NCBI GenBank assembly: GCA_965247065.1
Contig: CBDFGN010000006.1
Location: 4,030,001-4,094,000, forward strand
Direction: 5' to 3'
From: CBDFGN01 sp965247065
GTDB taxonomy: Bacteria; Bacteroidota; Bacteroidia; Cytophagales; Cyclobacteriaceae
Length of the DNA: 64,000 nucleotides
The notes under the pieces are model-generated. The model was not told the DNA's origin. It made no database searches and saw nothing but the letters and a program-made list of their open reading frames with translations. Made by a program: the position numbers and the translations under genes. Positions 1 through 8,065 of this stretch are shown in pieces (position 1 is the stretch's first letter; each line of letters begins with the position of its first letter).

Positions 1-243
1 CCCGTTTCATATATTTTTTCCTTGGACGACGATCATAATCTGGCCGAAAAGATCTACGAAACCGCTCTAAAAGAAAATGTCGACATGATTCTTATGGGCT
101 CAAAAGGCAGGACCAAAACCGCATCCCTAGTACTGAGCAGCATCGCAGAAAAAGTTACGGAATATGATAAGATTGTGCCCCTTCTTATTGTAAAAAATAA
201 GCAAAAGAATCTAGGCTTTCTTGACGCACTGAAGCTGATCTAA
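1..243 (+). CDS. Universal stress protein, C-terminal part (gene cut by window edge)
   Basis: The frame is open from the first base, so this is the end of a gene that starts outside the window. The visible 80 residues contain a G-S-K-G-R turn followed by a serine-rich stretch and a final LLIVK strand. That is the layout of the ATP-binding end of UspA-type proteins (G-x2-G-x9-S/T). Such proteins are cytoplasmic and respond to stress. Its TAA overlaps the stop codon of the convergent lipoprotein gene by 3 nt. Family call is fairly safe; the substrate or role is not deducible. Confidence 0.7.
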   Translation, partial: PVSYIFSLDDDHNLAEKIYETALKENVDMILMGSKGRTKTASLVLSSIAEKVTEYDKIVPLLIVKNKQKNLGFLDALKLI

Positions 244-836
244 TATTCGATATCGCCATCGATTTCAAACCGAGTCGCTTCCAAGAATAGTATAGATTGC
301 TGACCATCGATTCGGTAGGTTCGGAGAAAGGTTTCACCAATATCATCTGTATCAAAAGTCATTTCGATCAGTGATTCCGAATCGTACAGAAAGTTTCCAA
401 CCCGTTTTCGAACTTCGATTCTTAGTAATTCATCCAATACGGCATCCTTGAATACCCGGAGGTACTGGATCCCGGACTCTTGATGCTCATTAAGCTGGTA
501 TGAGATTACCTTTATATCCCCCTGTAAGTAAGATTCGGAAACTGAATAGGAATCCTTCAGGCGCGGTAGATTTATATCCAGTTCTGCCAGAACTTGTAGT
601 TCTGTAGCCCACTGGCTACTGTCCAAGCGGCCTTCAAGGGTCTCGGCCTTTCCGTCCAGTTCAATTCTTTTTTTGAATCTCGGATTGAGAATGGATAGCA
701 GGACGACTTGGTCATGCATTAAAGCGGAAAGGTCAAAGTATTGCTTTTCCATTGGTTCCCGTGATTCGGGAGGAACCGAACAAGCAGTCCATAGAAAGCC
801 TGCAAGAACGCTGTTAATTGCTATTCTACGTCTCAT
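240..836 (-). CDS. Hypothetical lipoprotein
   Basis: This 198-residue protein begins with a charged MRRR, a hydrophobic stretch and the lipobox WTAC near residue 19, so it is probably a lipid-anchored envelope protein. The rest is a mixed alpha/beta sequence rich in acidic residues. I do not recognise a named family. It is convergent with the universal stress protein gene, and the two stop codons overlap by a few bases. The ATG start is followed directly by the signal sequence, which supports the start choice. Confidence 0.6.
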   Translation of the reverse strand: MRRRIAINSVLAGFLWTACSVPPESREPMEKQYFDLSALMHDQVVLLSILNPRFKKRIELDGKAETLEGRLDSSQWATELQVLAELDINLPRLKDSYSVSESYLQGDIKVISYQLNEHQESGIQYLRVFKDAVLDELLRIEVRKRVGNFLYDSESLIEMTFDTDDIGETFLRTYRIDGQQSILFLEATRFEIDGDIEY

Positions 837-986
837 ACCTTTGATCAGTCAAAGTTCAAATATAGAATTTCGGCCCAGATAATGGTCTATATTTGCCTGG
901 CTCGTTGAACCAATTTCAAAAAAGCCTGGGGACTTTGAAGGGATGGCACAATTTTGGAGGCTTCGTAGGCAGACTTGCCTTATCAT

Positions 987-1379
987 ATGCGCATAAAGCA
1001 GATTCAGGCTCTTTTGATTATGCTCTTCCTGGCATCACTGACCCATGGTCAGGAAGTGGTAATCGATAATGCTAAAACGGCCATTAAGTCCGGCAGCTCA
1101 AAAGAATTGTCCAAATACTGCAACAGGGTGGTAGAATTGAGCTTCGACGGGGACAAGGCTACGTATAGCAAAACTCAGGCTGAATTTGTTCTTAGGGATT
1201 TCTTCAAAAAATACCCTCCCACTGACTTTGAATATATTCACCAGGGAGCTTCCAGGGAAGGACTTCGATATGCGATCGGCAAATACAGCTTCGACAAAGG
1301 ATCCTTCCGCGTGTATATGCTCATCAAGGAATTTGGTCAGGATTTCCTGATCGACACTTTGGACTTCAGCAAGGACTAG
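987..1379 (+). CDS. DUF4783 family exported protein
   Basis: The product is about 130 residues, with a signal peptide (MRIKQIQALLIMLFLAS ending at THGQ) and then a small domain typical of DUF4783: an AKTAIKSGS segment, a Y-S-K-T-Q-A-E segment, FFKKYPP and a YAIGKYS strand pair. DUF4783 is a Bacteroidota family with an NTF2/SnoaL-like fold and no known function. A TTG 12 nt upstream is possible, but the ATG at 987 gives a clean signal peptide. It lies 31 nt before nadC and may be co-transcribed with it, an arrangement common in this phylum. Confidence 0.7.
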   Translation: MRIKQIQALLIMLFLASLTHGQEVVIDNAKTAIKSGSSKELSKYCNRVVELSFDGDKATYSKTQAEFVLRDFFKKYPPTDFEYIHQGASREGLRYAIGKYSFDKGSFRVYMLIKEFGQDFLIDTLDFSKD

Positions 1380-1410
1380 ATCGTCCTGCTACAACAATTA
1401 TCGCAGACTG

Positions 1411-2268
1411 GTGCGGCCGGATTATATTACTCGAGAGATATTATCCAAATTCATAGCGGATTCCCTGGAAGAAGACATCGGATCAGCTGACCATTCCACT
1501 CTGGCCACGGTACCCGCCTCAGCCATAGGCAAAGCAGAACTGATCATCAAAGAAACCGGTATTCTTGCTGGTGTTGAATTGGGACTCGAGATCCTAAAGG
1601 CCGTAGATGACCAACTACAAATAAACGTAGGAGTCCAGGATGGGGCGGAAGTGCAACCGGGTGACATCCCGTTGACAATGGAGGGAAGATCGAGAAGCAT
1701 CCTGACGGCCGAAAGGCTGTTTCTAAACTGCCTTCAGCGAATGAGTGGCATAGCGACTTACACCCGTTTCCTGGCAAACACGATCTCTGGTACAAAGGCT
1801 AAGATCCTTGACACCCGAAAGACCACCCCTAACTTCAGGATTATGGAAAAGTGGGCGGTCGTAATTGGAGGGGGTGAGAACCATCGACTGCGGCTCTCGG
1901 ATCTGATCATGTTGAAGGACAATCATATTGATTTTGGTGGTGGGATCTCACAGACAATTAGAAAGGTGAAAGACTACTTGCGAGCTAACCGCCTGGACCT
2001 TGCCGTTGAAATAGAGGCTCGAGACATGGATGAAGTCGCGGAAATTCTAAAGACAGGTGAAATAGATATTATTATGCTCGATAATATGCTGCCCACGGAT
2101 TTACGGCGAGCTGTGTCTCTGATTAATCGGAGATTCAAGACGGAAGCCTCCGGGGGTATTACTGAAATGAATATCCAGGATGTGGCGAACACCGGGGTGG
2201 ATTACATATCCGTAGGCGCTCTGACTCACTCCGCCAAAAGCATCGATATGAGCCTGAAGGCCGTTTGA
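1411..2268 (+). CDS. nadC: Nicotinate-nucleotide diphosphorylase (quinolinate phosphoribosyltransferase)
   Basis: NadC converts quinolinate and PRPP to nicotinate mononucleotide, CO2 and diphosphate in de novo NAD synthesis. The 285-residue length is normal. Recognisable landmarks are the N-terminal EEDIGSAD segment, the AERLFLNCLQRMSGIAT helix, the DTRKTTPNFR catalytic loop with its basic residues, GGGENHRLRL, LKDNHI, the EIEARD strand, IMLDNM, and the phosphate loop EASGGI. The start is GTG; no in-frame ATG lies close upstream. Cytoplasmic, normally a dimer or hexamer. Nothing is odd about the sequence. Confidence 0.95.
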   Translation: MRPDYITREILSKFIADSLEEDIGSADHSTLATVPASAIGKAELIIKETGILAGVELGLEILKAVDDQLQINVGVQDGAEVQPGDIPLTMEGRSRSILTAERLFLNCLQRMSGIATYTRFLANTISGTKAKILDTRKTTPNFRIMEKWAVVIGGGENHRLRLSDLIMLKDNHIDFGGGISQTIRKVKDYLRANRLDLAVEIEARDMDEVAEILKTGEIDIIMLDNMLPTDLRRAVSLINRRFKTEASGGITEMNIQDVANTGVDYISVGALTHSAKSIDMSLKAV

Positions 2269-2385
2269 GCGGGACTGGTTTTTCCGCAGGCTAGTTTAGA
2301 CCATGGGGAAATGATCTTGCATATAAATGCATCACTCAGGGCAATAGCTCCCTCCAAGGGTATGAGAGAAGTAAGCTTTATATGT

Positions 2386-2393
2386 TAATTTTG
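2386..2393 (+). promoter_or_regulatory. Candidate Bacteroidota -7 element TAATTTTG
   Basis: The octamer matches the Bacteroidota -7 consensus TAnnTTTG exactly and lies about 30 nt upstream of the ATG at 2424. No convincing TTG -33 element is visible. It argues that the membrane protein gene starts at 2424, not at the TTG/ATG-like codons further upstream. Confidence 0.4.
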
Positions 2394-2423
2394 CCCCGCG
2401 CTAAACCTTTTTGGACAATCAGG

Positions 2424-2900
2424 ATGATAGTAAAGACCAAGAAATTCAAATTGGAAAACGGTAAATATATCAAGCTGGCGCTTCGAAATATAATCCACCA
2501 ACAGTGGTGGGTGTTTTTGATTGCTTTGGCCATCGCAAGTGGTACCTTTTTTATTCCCGATACCTTATGGTTCATCATCGGATCCTTAATCGGATTAGTA
2601 GGGTACTTCTTGTTTTGGCTTATACAGTTCGCGGGAGTAACCCAAATGGAGCAATTCAAGGTCCTTTTCGAAAGGCTCAGCTACGAAATAAACAGTCAGC
2701 AAGTTCTAATCAAGGTCAGCTCCAAGCAGGGAATGCCCATCGGCTGGGACAAGATCAAACGCGCTTACCATGGGAAGGACTACTTTCTCCTGGTGCTGAG
2801 CAAAGCCCAGATCATCTATCTACCTTTCCGGGTGTTCAATACCACGAATGAAATAAAATTCGTTGAGACTATTTTGCGTCGAAAGGAGTATATTAAATAA
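2424..2900 (+). CDS. YcxB-like membrane protein
   Basis: This 158-residue protein has a short basic N-terminus, two transmembrane helices (the WWVFLIALAIASG and LWFIIGSLIGLVGYFLFW regions) and a soluble C-terminal half ending in a YLPFRVF strand and a short helix. That is the layout of YcxB-like C-terminal-domain proteins, whose function is unknown. The ATG at 2424 follows a TAnnTTTG element. recX follows 14 nt downstream. Confidence 0.6.
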   Translation: MIVKTKKFKLENGKYIKLALRNIIHQQWWVFLIALAIASGTFFIPDTLWFIIGSLIGLVGYFLFWLIQFAGVTQMEQFKVLFERLSYEINSQQVLIKVSSKQGMPIGWDKIKRAYHGKDYFLLVLSKAQIIYLPFRVFNTTNEIKFVETILRRKEYIK

Positions 2901-2914
2901 CATCCAGCTTCGTT

Positions 2915-3370
2915 TTGCTCGAATCAGACATCAGGCGAAGAATTTATTCATTTTGTGCCTACCAGGAACGGACCATAAATGAGGTTCGTAAGAAGCTCCT
3001 GTCATTTGATCTTCCTCAAGCCAGGATCGAGGATCTTGTCGAAGAATTGACGGAGGAGAATTTTGTTAATGAAGAGCGCTACGTTGACAGCTTTGTGCAC
3101 GGTAAGCTCAGGAACAAGCGATGGGGAAGGCTCAAGATTAAATCTGCACTGAGAACAAAGGGATTGCCATCGATCCTTGTAACTTCTGGATTACAAACAA
3201 TAGAGGAAGCCGAGTATCTTCGGATACTAGCTGACTTGATCGCTGCCAAATCAAAATCGCTTAGAGATGGGAATGCTCTGGTCCGGAAGCACAAGATAGC
3301 AAGATTCGCAATAGGAAAGGGATTTGAGCCCAGTCTTGTGTGGGACAAGATCAACCAGGCAAATTGGTAG
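2915..3370 (+). CDS. recX: Regulatory protein RecX
   Basis: RecX binds RecA filaments and limits recombination and SOS activity. The 151-residue protein has the three-helix repeat layout of the family: the R-x-x-x-E-V-R-K-K-L segment, EELTEENFVNEERYVDSFV, the K-x-R-x-x-K-W-G-x-x-K-I-K-x-x-L-R-x-K-G core and the final F-E-P-S-L-V-W helix. The start is TTG. It is 14 nt downstream of the YcxB-like gene and in the same direction. Confidence 0.85.
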   Translation: MLESDIRRRIYSFCAYQERTINEVRKKLLSFDLPQARIEDLVEELTEENFVNEERYVDSFVHGKLRNKRWGRLKIKSALRTKGLPSILVTSGLQTIEEAEYLRILADLIAAKSKSLRDGNALVRKHKIARFAIGKGFEPSLVWDKINQANW

Positions 3371-3426
3371 ATTGGGCAACCTCATTTGGCAGCAAAGCGT
3401 AAATTCAAACTTTGAGGTCATCGATA

Positions 3427-3888
3427 ATGAGGCATTTTCTAATTTTTTTGATAATAACGCTGCCAGGCCTGAAGGCTTATTCGCAGGAGTCTCTAAGGAA
3501 ACGACATTTCAACCTTGAATCAAGTCGAATCGGCGTTGGAAGATATGATCCGGTGAGTTATCATTCTCATAAGGCGCCCACGGAAGGCGAAATGGAATGG
3601 GCGTATGAGTATAAGGGTATCAAATATTTCTTTGCCTCTGAAGACAATTTGGACCAATTCAAACTGACCCCAGAGCATTTTGAGCCCCAGTTCGGAGGGT
3701 GGTGCGCTTACGCGATGGCTGAGACCGGAGAAAAGGTTCAGGTGGACCCTGAAACTTTCAAGATCATCGAGGGGAAATTATACCTGTTCTATAACTTTTA
3801 TTTTACCAACACTTTGAAAAAGTGGAACAAAGATGAAGAGCGCCTGAAGTCATCAGCCAAGGAAAATTGGTCCCTGGTATTTCGTTAA
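3427..3888 (+). CDS. YHS domain-containing exported protein
   Basis: About 153 residues with a signal peptide (MRHFLIFLIITLPG, cleavage near AYSQ), then a YHS-like domain: GRYDPVSYH, EYKGIKYFFASEDNLDQF, and PEHFEPQFGGWCAYAMA, including a conserved cysteine. YHS domains bind metals and occur with copper or heavy-metal proteins, but this single-domain exported form has no proven function. An upstream TTG at 3412 is possible; the ATG at 3427 gives a better signal sequence. Confidence 0.7.
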   Translation: MRHFLIFLIITLPGLKAYSQESLRKRHFNLESSRIGVGRYDPVSYHSHKAPTEGEMEWAYEYKGIKYFFASEDNLDQFKLTPEHFEPQFGGWCAYAMAETGEKVQVDPETFKIIEGKLYLFYNFYFTNTLKKWNKDEERLKSSAKENWSLVFR

Positions 3889-3989
3889 TATGTCAAAATC
3901 TACCGATGATGGAACCATTTGGCGGTAATTTATGGTTGGCTAATTGAATCAACAGATCCCATCGATTCACAAGAAAAATTAGATATTCG

Positions 3990-3997
3990 TATTTTTG
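3990..3997 (+). promoter_or_regulatory. Candidate Bacteroidota -7 element TATTTTTG
   Basis: Exact match to TAnnTTTG, 43 nt upstream of the ATG at 4040. It lies inside the reading frame of the longer possible start at 3995, so it favours the shorter protein. No clear -33 element. Confidence 0.4.
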
Positions 3998-4039
3998 GGA
4001 TATTGCGTTATTTTTGACTCTGAAAAACCCTCCCATTCT

Positions 4040-4543
4040 ATGGAGCTCAATAGTGCAGCAAGTAACATTTTGGGCCAGTTGGAGAAAATGTTAAGCGAAA
4101 TCCGGGACGAGGACTTCTCCAAACCCTCCTTCACCTTGAACCAGGCTACGATTGGCCAGCACGTGCGGCACATCCTGGAGTTCTTTCTGTGCCTGGAAAC
4201 CGGTGTACGGCAGGGATCTGTGAATTACGATCAGCGCGAGCATGACCCCAAAATTGAAACCAGCAAGACAATGGCTATGGAGATCATCCGGCAAATCAGA
4301 TCTTTCACCGATCAGTATACCTCCGACTACAGTTTATTGCTGGAGGGAAACTACACAGAAGGGTCAGGGAACACGTTCCAGGTAAGGTCAAATTATCATC
4401 GGGAATTGATTTACAATATCGAACATGCCATCCATCACATGGCGATAATCAAGATCGGTATTCAGGAAAATGCTAACTACATTACGCTACCAGCTGATTT
4501 TGGAGTGGCCAGTTCTACGGTCAGGTACTTGAAAACCAAATAA
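4040..4543 (+). CDS. DinB-like four-helix protein
   Basis: The 167-residue protein has the DinB/YfiT fold pattern: an N-terminal helix, then a helix with GQHVRHILEFF, and a C-terminal helix with HAIHHMAIIKIG. The three well-spaced histidine positions are the usual divalent-metal ligands of the superfamily. Many members are metal-dependent thiol transferases or hydrolases; the substrate here is unknown. The start at 4040 follows a -7 element. The ATP-grasp gene begins 21 nt downstream. Confidence 0.65.
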   Translation: MELNSAASNILGQLEKMLSEIRDEDFSKPSFTLNQATIGQHVRHILEFFLCLETGVRQGSVNYDQREHDPKIETSKTMAMEIIRQIRSFTDQYTSDYSLLLEGNYTEGSGNTFQVRSNYHRELIYNIEHAIHHMAIIKIGIQENANYITLPADFGVASSTVRYLKTK

Positions 4544-4564
4544 CTACAGCTTGTTGCCCGTTCA

Positions 4565-5683
4565 ATGAGTAAGGCCGCCCGTGACCAGATTTTGCCATTT
4601 GACATCCAGGAAGTAGATTCCAAAAACTCCACCCGGTCTATTCTCGCGAGGTTCCTAAGCTCCAACTTCCTTATTCGATTGACTCATTGGGAATACTGGC
4701 CATTTGGTCTTATTTATTTTCCAGTAATGTTCTACTGGGCGTGGCTTTGTTTGAGGGCTCGATCTTTCTTTTTCTTTTCGGCAGCCAATCCCGGCATTGA
4801 ATTCGGAGGCATGCTTGGAGAGTCGAAGTATCGAATTCTGCGGAAGCTACCTGAGAATCTTAGACCACATACTTTGAAGTTTGGCGCAGCGGTCAGCGCA
4901 GAGGAAGCTCTGGCCAGAATCAAAGAAAGTTCTTTAACCTTTCCTTTGATTGGGAAGCCCGATGTTGGCGAACGAGGTTGGTTAGTAAGAAAAATAGACT
5001 CGGAGAGGGATCTGTTAGAGTATGCCAGGGACATGCCGGTGGACTTCCTGATCCAGGAGTATGTCGACCTGCCGGTGGAACTAGGAATATTCTACTATCA
5101 TCTCCCCGGAGAACCGAAGGGGTACATTAGCTCGATCACGGCGAAGGAGTTCCTGGCTGTAAAGGGAGATGGGGAATCGACTTTGAGGCATCTGATATGT
5201 GTCAATCCCAGGGCAAAATTGCAAACGAAGGCTCTGCATAAACTGTATGAGTCGGAATTAGATCGAGTTCTTGCCCCGGGTGTGCGCAAAGTCCTGGTGC
5301 CTATTGGTAATCACCGTTTGGGGACAGCATTTCTCAACGCAAACAATCTCATAAACCCCAGACTGGTTGAAATCTTTGATAGAATCTCCGCGGGATTTAA
5401 AGGTTTTCATTTTGGACGCTTCGACATTCGATGCAAATCAACCTCGGATCTATATAAAGGAAAGATCCAGATTATGGAGTTAAACGGTGCTGGTGCTGAG
5501 CCCAGTCATATATATCATCCGGGAGCCTCTTTGTGGGAGGCCTACCGAGTTATCCTCTCCCACTTAAAGATCCTGTTCACAGTTAGTGTTTTGAATAACA
5601 AGGCCGGCTTTAAATACATGACTTTTCGCGAGGGTTTTCGGTTTTTGAGCCGGGTGCTACATTATAAGAAGCTTCAGGCGTAG
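4565..5683 (+). CDS. Membrane-associated ATP-grasp (D-Ala-D-Ala ligase-like) protein
   Basis: The 372-residue protein has a hydrophobic N-terminal segment (residues about 45-75, FGLIYFPVMFYWAWLCL and FFFFSAAN), then an ATP-grasp fold. Visible pieces are PLIGKPDVGERGW (nucleotide-binding lysine and glycine loop), LIQEYVDLPVELGIFYYH, FHFGRFDIRCK and the metal-binding IMELNGAGAEPSH with the E-x-N pair. ATP-grasp enzymes ligate a carboxylate to an amine or thiol through an acyl phosphate. The acceptor is unknown. It is followed 8 nt later by a LysE-type exporter, which might export its product. Confidence 0.65.
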   Translation: MSKAARDQILPFDIQEVDSKNSTRSILARFLSSNFLIRLTHWEYWPFGLIYFPVMFYWAWLCLRARSFFFFSAANPGIEFGGMLGESKYRILRKLPENLRPHTLKFGAAVSAEEALARIKESSLTFPLIGKPDVGERGWLVRKIDSERDLLEYARDMPVDFLIQEYVDLPVELGIFYYHLPGEPKGYISSITAKEFLAVKGDGESTLRHLICVNPRAKLQTKALHKLYESELDRVLAPGVRKVLVPIGNHRLGTAFLNANNLINPRLVEIFDRISAGFKGFHFGRFDIRCKSTSDLYKGKIQIMELNGAGAEPSHIYHPGASLWEAYRVILSHLKILFTVSVLNNKAGFKYMTFREGFRFLSRVLHYKKLQA

Positions 5684-5691
5684 CTGCACCG

Positions 5692-6285
5692 ATGATCCAG
5701 TCGGTAGTCGTAGGCTTTTTCTTCAGCTTCCTGGGTTCAATTCCCCCCGGAACCATAAACCTGAGTGTTTTACAATTGGGCCTAAAAAACCAAATGCGAG
5801 GTGTATTTTTCTTCAGCCTGGCAGCCACCACAGTCGAATTTGTTTACGCTTCTCTAGCGGTGGAGTTCCAGCTGTTTCTTACCCAAAACACGTCTTTGAC
5901 GGATAATTTCCAAATCATTTCGGCTTTGGCCATGATAACTCTGGGCGTCATAAACCTGAGCGCACGGCCAAGAAAGCGGCCGATTGCAATCCAGGAGGGG
6001 CGCCGGAGTTTTAGGAATGGAGTAATCATTAGCGCCGTAAATCCCCTTGCCATACCCTTCTGGGTAGCCGTGACAGCCTATTTACAGAACCACGGCATGC
6101 TGATCCTGAGCGCAAGTGAAAACTTCTGGTCCTACATAGTGGGAATCTGCCTTGGAACCCTGGTTTTGTTATTGATTGTTGGCAACTTGGCGCAGAATTT
6201 TCAAAAGTTTCAGAATAACCTTGTGGTCACCAAGTTACCCGGATTGATCTTCGTGGGGTTAGGCCTATATACCTTCTGGGCCTAA
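5692..6285 (+). CDS. LysE family translocator
   Basis: The 197-residue protein has about six hydrophobic segments and begins with the family's typical GFFFSFLGSIPPGTINLSV motif (conserved PPG). LysE/RhtB proteins export amino acids or similar small molecules across the inner membrane. A second family-like segment is NGVIISAVNPLAIPFW. The gene follows the ATP-grasp gene by 8 nt, so the two are likely translated from one message. Its stop overlaps the stop of the decayed barrel gene on the other strand. Confidence 0.75.
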   Translation: MIQSVVVGFFFSFLGSIPPGTINLSVLQLGLKNQMRGVFFFSLAATTVEFVYASLAVEFQLFLTQNTSLTDNFQIISALAMITLGVINLSARPRKRPIAIQEGRRSFRNGVIISAVNPLAIPFWVAVTAYLQNHGMLILSASENFWSYIVGICLGTLVLLLIVGNLAQNFQKFQNNLVVTKLPGLIFVGLGLYTFWA

Positions 6286-6955
6286 TCCGAAAATCGACAA
6301 CCCAGGTAGAAGAGCCAGGCACGATTGGAGAAATCACCGGTAGTGGTCCCTACACGATAATCTCCGGCCGTGTCGATTCCTAAATTGTACCGGGCCCCCA
6401 GGTCAAATTTGGAAACATTAAAGCCGACGCCCAAAAGAACACCCAGATCCAGGCCGTTGAATTAGAGCTGACTCTCGACCTCTTCGATCGGGGAGCTCAA
6501 GACCCCGTTCACAATCCTGGACTCAATTTTATCGTTGAGCTTGATTGAGAATAAGGGACCAAGGTAAAATTCCACGGCTGGATTAGGTGAAGATTGAACA
6601 TTAAAGGCAGGTCCAGATATAGTAGGCCGATATTCGATTTAACTGTCACGGTCTCATTAAGAGGATCCTCTAAATCCAGTTGAACTTCGGCATCCTTGGT
6701 AGACAGCATAGTTTTGGCCCGGGCTCCAACAAGAATGGCATCCACCTCCCCGAAAATCCCGCCCTGAAAACGGAGCTGGGAGGTACTGGGTAGATTGCTG
6801 CCTATGTTTGTGATCTGAAGTCCGGCCATCACCCCCCAGCCCAGTTGAGCACTGCAAGACCAGGGCAATCCCATCGCCACAAACATCGCCACAACGCCTC
6901 CACGAAGTTTTGTTGTCACTCTTTTTGAATTTGGTTTACTTTGACGAAATTGCAT
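6282..6955 (-). pseudogene. Outer-membrane beta-barrel (PorT/porin-family) gene, frameshifted and with internal stop
   Basis: The first 120 codons give a signal peptide ending at SCSAQ and strands such as GWGVMAGLQITN and GLLYLDLPLMFN, typical of small PorT-type barrels. Around 6590-6600 the coding frame shifts: the other frame continues as QSSPNPAVEFYLGPLFS, the expected family sequence. An in-frame TAA at 6462-6464 interrupts it again, then GLDLGVLLGVGFNVSKF and a final strand WLFYLGCRFSD follow to a stop at 6282. Two independent lesions make a sequencing error less likely than decay. Divergent from the DUF2807 gene, 23 nt apart. Confidence 0.7.
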
Positions 6956-6978
6956 TATAATTCCTTAGTAAGTCGGCC

Positions 6979-7710
6979 ATGAACAAAAGAATCCTTATCT
7001 GCGCATGGATTGTGGTCATGTCCCAAACAAGCTGCGACCGCCCCTGGTTTTATGAAACCGGCAATGGCCAGATGGTTAGTGAGGTAAGGTCTATCGATGG
7101 TTTTGAGAAACTGGTGGTAAGAGGATTCTATGAGGTACTACTTGAAGAAGGGGACCATGAATCTGTATTCGTGGAAGCTGATGAGAACCTTATCGAGCTC
7201 ATTGAAACGGAGCGCATCGGTCGCACCCTCAAGATATTCAATGACAAGTCCATTCGAAGCGAGGAAGGGATCCGAATCGTGGTTACCTATCGTAACCTGG
7301 AAACTATCACCTCGACCGGAGCAGCAATCATAGAAAACCGGGGTCCACTGGTTGCCGATTATCTCGAGTTGAACTTAAAGGGAGCTGGGATTATTAATCT
7401 TCAAGTGGAAGTCGATGAGATTGATGTTGAACTTTCCGGGGTTGGCCTAATTGAATTGGATGGAGCCGCTGACCTGCAGCGGGTGAGCCTTAAAGGTGCA
7501 GGCAATCTTAGTGCCTATGATTTTGAGACTGAGGAAACCACCATACAACTTAGTGGGGTTGGCGCAGCCCAGGTTTTTGCCCGAAACAGGTTGGATGCCC
7601 GCGTCAAGGGAATTGGGCACATCTCTTATCGAGGCGACCCGGTAGATTTGGACAAGAAAGTCATTGGTTTGGGGGCGATTGAGGAGGACCGGGATCACGA
7701 CAGGTATTGA
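6979..7710 (+). CDS. DUF2807 (head GIN domain) exported protein
   Basis: The 243-residue protein has a signal/lipobox-like start (VVMSQTSC near residue 19) and a DUF2807 domain. The repeated short strands FEKLVVRGFYEVLLEEG, ITSTGAAIIEN, LNLKGAGIINL, VELSGVGLIEL, VSLKGAGNLSAY and QLSGVGAAQVFA are the right-handed beta-helix pattern of the family. Function is unknown; often called a putative auto-transporter adhesin head. Its upstream 23-nt gap is shared with a decayed barrel gene on the opposite strand. Confidence 0.8.
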   Translation: MNKRILICAWIVVMSQTSCDRPWFYETGNGQMVSEVRSIDGFEKLVVRGFYEVLLEEGDHESVFVEADENLIELIETERIGRTLKIFNDKSIRSEEGIRIVVTYRNLETITSTGAAIIENRGPLVADYLELNLKGAGIINLQVEVDEIDVELSGVGLIELDGAADLQRVSLKGAGNLSAYDFETEETTIQLSGVGAAQVFARNRLDARVKGIGHISYRGDPVDLDKKVIGLGAIEEDRDHDRY

Positions 7711-7840
7711 CCGTCCTAAGGTACGAGCATCCCCCTTTTAGGCCATCGAAACAGATCTTGTCATTTGGGCTCAGCAGATGAGATCTTGCAGCCGTGCCGC
7801 TGGCAAATGGTCTACTAAATTCAAACCTCTTGCCCGTCAA

Positions 7841-8065
7841 TCATTCCGCGACCCTGTACCAATAGTAGATCCTGGAAATAAACCAGATGGAAATTACCAG
7901 CTTGATTCTATCCGGCCGTAGCATCTCGATTCGAGCATTATATTCATTCCCCTGGTTGAAATGATTTTTACCACCATTCCATCTATTATCTCGATCGTAC
8001 ATGAAATCCTTAGGGAATGGTAAGACCCAGAAAGGGTCGCGAACCGATAATTTTTGCATTGAGTT
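7841..8065 (-). pseudogene. DUF2147 gene relic, C-terminal part only
   Basis: Read on the minus strand, this stretch encodes about 72 residues resembling the C-terminus of DUF2147 proteins: RDPFWVLPFPKDFMYD, RDNRWNGGK, a Y-x-A-x-I segment, RPDRIKLV, and a final YYWYRV. The N-terminal half and signal peptide expected in a 130-150-residue exported protein are missing, and the open frame runs back into the end of the decarboxylase gene. I read it as a truncated remnant; a very short functional protein cannot be excluded. Confidence 0.5.
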
